Source: Candidatus Nanohalarchaeota archaeon (GTDB lineage: Archaea > EX4484-52 > B79-G9). From it: a stretch of 5,099 nucleotides of DNA. Below, in pieces: positions 4,986 to 5,099 of the stretch. The stretch covers positions 1 through 5,099 of the forward strand of contig JAFCBV010000058.1 of assembly GCA_017610545.1 (NCBI GenBank), read 5' to 3'. The first letter of the stretch is position 1, and every line of letters starts with the position of its first letter. The translations under genes and the position numbers were made by a program. Below the pieces are notes generated by a model. That model had not been told where the DNA came from. It was given only the letters and a program-made list of their open reading frames with translations, and did not search any database.

Positions 4986-5099
4986 ATGCAAAACAAGTTA
5001 CTTAAAATTCTTTCATTTGATGTATTGAAAGATCGCGACATTCTGGATAAGATCTTCAGTACAATCAAAAGCCACAAAATTGACCTCGTGGTTATTGAT
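4986..5099 (+). CDS. KaiC-like ATPase, continuation after the TAG (3' end outside window)
   Basis: Immediately after the TAG an ATG opens the same frame, which stays open to the window edge (38 codons). The sequence LLKILSFD (5-12 of this piece) and the final IDLVVID (32-38), a Walker B strand, are what follows FGWDLEK in an intact KaiC domain, at the normal spacing. It is therefore the continuation of the gene at 4722. It could be made separately by reinitiation at the adjacent ATG, although no ribosome-binding site is visible, or not be made at all if the gene is dead. The frame shows no other damage, which argues against an old pseudogene. Confidence 0.6.
   Translation, partial: MQNKLLKILSFDVLKDRDILDKIFSTIKSHKIDLVVID

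Overview
The window looks archaeal. Evidence read directly from the sequence: AT-rich TATA-like boxes sit about 25-35 bases upstream of several start codons, two genes look leaderless, other starts follow GGTGA or GTGATC ribosome-binding sites that pair with the usual archaeal 16S rRNA 3' end, and the gene set (KaiC/RadA-type ATPases, an archaeal-style SpoIIM membrane protein, a prenyl diphosphate synthase of the kind that feeds ether-lipid synthesis, a HisRS with the archaeal/eukaryotic 'YDLTVP' block) is typical of Archaea. The short intergenic gaps and this mix suggest a small-genome lineage such as a DPANN or related uncultivated archaeon, but the lineage cannot be fixed from this window.

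Layout. Positions 3-122 hold the basic C-terminal tail of an unidentified + strand gene, followed 11 bases later by a complete single-domain KaiC-like ATPase (134-850). It converges on a - strand SpoIIM/DUF95 membrane protein (879-1688). A 67-bp divergent region (1689-1755) with one near-symmetrical TATA element separates that gene from a prenyl diphosphate synthase (1756-2817), whose active-site blocks resemble eukaryotic type III GGPP synthases. Next come an 85-bp regulatory region with a 17-bp imperfect direct repeat of small dyads, a SpoVT/AbrB-fold (MraZ-like) regulator (2903-3187), and a 54-codon small ORF overlapping its end (3180-3344). hisS (3377-4651) follows with its own TATA box and ends in a hairpin plus T-run. 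The window closes on a second KaiC-like ATPase (4722-5099 and beyond), which an in-frame TAG splits after codon 87.

How the genes relate. The GGPP synthase makes the precursor of membrane lipids and hisS charges tRNA-His; these are housekeeping functions. The SpoVT/AbrB-fold protein and its coupled small ORF look like a small autoregulated unit inserted between them. The two KaiC-like ATPases at the window edges are separate, diverged family members, not recent duplicates. The most unusual items are the amber codon in the second KaiC gene, the repeated dyads around the start of the regulator gene, the unrecognised 54-residue protein, and the eukaryote-like GGPP synthase signature. I saw no CRISPR array, insertion sequence, tRNA or rRNA. 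No gene-free stretch exceeds 300 bases.
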